Shown here: in pieces, positions 8,118 through 9,564 of the stretch | Layout: each line of letters opens with the position of its first letter | Position numbering within the stretch: position 1 is the first letter of the stretch | Assembly: GCA_031278855.1 (NCBI GenBank) | Contig: JAITJR010000004.1 | Span: 1-9,564, forward strand | DNA: 9,564 bases | Source: Mycoplasmataceae bacterium | Lineage (GTDB): Bacteria; Bacillota_I; Bacilli_A; Mycoplasmatales; Mycoplasmoidaceae | Reading direction: 5' to 3' | Notes under the pieces: model-generated | The model's input: only the letters and a program-made list of their open reading frames with translations | Databases searched by the model: none | What the model was told of the DNA's origin: nothing | Program-made: the position numbers and the translations under genes

Positions 8118-8122
8118 GCACT
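8108..8122 (+). promoter_or_regulatory. Small leader hairpin enclosing the leader-ORF stop
   Basis: AGTGC (8108-8112) pairs with GCACT (8118-8122) around the 5-nt loop GCTAA, which contains the TAA of the 13-codon ORF. A T-rich stretch (GTTTTGTCTTTTCTCTTT) follows from 8123. It could act as a weak terminator or pause site. Confidence 0.4.
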
Positions 8123-8146
8123 GTTTTGTCTTTTCTCTTTCCCATC

Positions 8147-8181
8147 AAACAAGCTTTATCCATTTTGGGTAAAGCTTGTTT
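8147..8181 (+). terminator. Strong terminator-like hairpin in the 5' leader (possible attenuator)
   Basis: AAACAAGCTTTATCC (8147-8161) pairs with GGGTAAAGCTTGTTT (8167-8181) around the loop ATTTT, a 15-bp stem with one U-G pair. Only a short U tail follows (TTT of the stem, then TCAC). It lies between the promoter and the start codon and ends 28 nt before the ATG. It must therefore either be read through or act as a conditional terminator or mRNA-stability element. No promoter-like -10 is apparent between it and 8210. Confidence 0.6.
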
Positions 8182-8209
8182 TCACTATTGCTAATTTTAG
8201 GAACCAATT

Positions 8210-9564
8210 ATGAAAAACAAAAATCAAACCGAATCATTAAAATTTCGCAAAGAAGATGGCGTACCTTCTAATCCATATAACAATGTTTTAACTAGCGAAC
8301 AACACCGCATTTGAAAGCGTCGCAATAAAGTTAAAGTCGCTTTAGTGTCTGCCGCTGCAGTTATCGGTATTGGAGGTGGACTTGGAGCAGGATATGCCAT
8401 TGGCCATAGTCAAAATAATCACCCAACTCCTGTTCTAGCATTGAGTGCAAGCATTTCAAATAATAATTTAAAGATTGGCACCGAAGGGACAGCCACCCTA
8501 TCGGTCACTGAAATCAATGCAGATGGTTGAACGGAGCCTTCTGTCAGTTTTGGCGATGCTTCGGGAAACTTTACTATTGGGTCTTGGACTAGCATTGACA
8601 ATCCTCTGACCAAAACAACCACCATCTCTCTAAGCTCTGACTCCGAAAATCCTTCTATCGATGGGTCCCACACCATCACTATTACAGCTTCTGGCTACGA
8701 ATCCATTACGCAAACTTTCACGGTATTACCAGTCACCCCAACCCCAACTTTATCCGCCACCATTTCTGCCAACACCCTCCAGCTTGGCACAACAGGGACA
8801 GCCACCCTATCGGTCACTGAAATCAACACAATTTCATGAAGAGACCCTACTCTCACTTTTGATAGTGGTTCCTCAAGCTTTACTTATGATTCTTGATCTG
8901 TCTCTGGTCTAACCAGAACCACCACCATCTCTCTAAGCTCCGAAAATCCTCCTACCGCTGGCTTGCACACTGTGACTGTTTCTCTAAATGGTGCTACCAC
9001 TATTCAAACTTTTGCCGTCGCAAAAGCTCAAGCACTTAAATTTAATTTTAGTTCCGATCATCCTAGTCAAGTTAATCGAATGGCTGCGTATGATAGTCAC
9101 ATTGATATAGACAATTTTACGGTTCAAAATCAAAACGGTGAAAATTTAGCCATTACTACAGGAGATGAATCCGATAAAGTAAAAGTAACTGCGCAATTTG
9201 CTTACACTGGTGGTACTGAGATTCCTCCATCAGAATGATCTGGTTTACCCGATACCATAACTTTGGGTAGCTCTGATAAAGTGGGTTCAATTACTTTTGA
9301 TGATAAATTAACTCGTGACACTAATTACGATGGCAAAATTATTTGAATTCACCTTACTGCTACTCTTGCTGATTATGCTTTAGCAGAATATGATTGAAAA
9401 TTAGAAATCCAAGCACATGAGCCAGTATATCTTGAAATTAATAGTAACAGCACTAATGCTTCCACTGGACAATTGAAAGATTATTTTGCCATTAGCGACC
9501 AAGGTGCTTTAAGCCGCAAGAGTGGCAAAGATAGTGATTTTGTCTCAGCCCTTGAAAGTGGTGC
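8210..9564 (+). CDS. Membrane-anchored surface protein with tandem Ig-like repeats, N-terminal part
   Basis: ATG at 8210 follows AGGA (8199-8202) by 7 nt. The frame stays open to the window end (~451 residues, continuing beyond) with TGA as Trp. Residues 1-42 are polar and basic (QHRIWKRRNKVK), followed by one membrane segment, VALVSAAAVIGIGGGLGAGY and on to about residue 65. This is a signal-anchor without a lipobox Cys, so the bulk is expected outside the cell. Then come two Ig-like units of ~100 residues (from ~78 and ~181), each with 'GTATLSVTEIN' and 'TTTISLSS', and a longer beta-rich region. The gene is visibly richer in GC than the helicase gene. The style resembles the partial protein at 1-1390 (Ig-like domains then LRRs), so this one may also end in LRRs outside the window. 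An adhesin or antigen role is inferred. Expression may be controlled by the G9/hairpin leader. Confidence 0.88.
8485..8826 (+). repeat. Tandem intragenic repeat (two Ig-like units)
   Basis: A 33-nt segment at 8485-8517 is repeated exactly at 8794-8826 (309 nt apart), and a 20-nt segment at 8618-8637 recurs at 8921-8940 (303 nt apart). They encode matching strands of two consecutive Ig-like units. DNA identity this high between otherwise diverged units points to recent duplication or gene conversion, and gives a site where units could be gained or lost. Confidence 0.85.

Noticed and set aside
8419..8912. ORFs on the minus strand (8419-8679) and in another + frame (8661-8912)
   Set aside because: Both overlap the well-supported Ig-repeat frame (from 8210) and are low-complexity shadows of it.
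175..9418. Numerous apparent premature TGA stops breaking the genes
   Set aside because: They fall in frame within conserved domains at positions expected to be Trp, so this is genetic code 4 rather than pseudogenes. Only the frame change at 3710-3716 is a genuine break.
1..9564. CRISPR arrays, tRNA or rRNA genes, transposases or integrases
   Set aside because: No regularly spaced repeats, no recognisable cloverleaf or rRNA segments, and no protein with recombinase motifs were seen on either strand.

Overview
The window comes from a genome that reads UGA as tryptophan (genetic code 4), most likely a mollicute of the Mycoplasma/Spiroplasma type. All the large genes are interrupted by in-frame TGA codons. 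Many fall where the family expects Trp, for example near the end of the nuclease domain and in the 'LTWSI' strand of an Ig-like domain. With TGA read as Trp, the window resolves into five genes, all on the + strand: three complete or nearly so, and two cut by the window edges. The DNA is AT-rich. The helicase gene looks the most AT-rich, and the surface-protein genes are visibly richer in GC.

Layout: (1) 1-1390, the C-terminal part of a large surface protein with Ig-like beta domains and BspA-type leucine-rich repeats. (2) 1391-1909, a gene-poor spacer holding one copy of a 120-bp repeat, a long imperfect inverted repeat and a possible 34-aa ORF. (3) 1910-5372, a very large SF1 helicase with a DUF4011-like N-terminus and a C-terminal Vsr/MTES-like PD-(D/E)XK nuclease domain. 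This is the architecture of single-gene anti-phage defence proteins. It is split into two frames at a T7 run (3710-3716). (4) 5396-5515, the second copy of the 120-bp repeat, which contains the -10 box for the next genes. (5) 5536-7821, a two-gene operon of an apparently degenerate iron-ADH-like protein and an intact iron-containing alcohol dehydrogenase. (6) 7822-8209, a long leader region with a promoter, a G9 tract inside a short leader ORF and two hairpins. (7) 8210 to the window end, the N-terminal part of a membrane-anchored surface protein with tandem Ig-like repeats.

Three things stand out. First, the putative defence gene lies between two direct repeats about 93% identical, as an insertable and excisable cassette would, and it is out of frame by one base at a homopolymer. 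Second, the last surface gene has what could be a phase-variable attenuator: changing G9 to G10 would convert a 13-codon leader ORF into a 39-codon ORF that reads through a strong 15-bp hairpin. Third, the helicase gene and that leader ORF share the same start geometry, TATAATCT-N4-CATG, with no room for a ribosome binding site, which suggests leaderless transcripts. Together the window looks like a surface-antigen and defence accessory locus around a small metabolic operon. Functional claims beyond family membership are inference.
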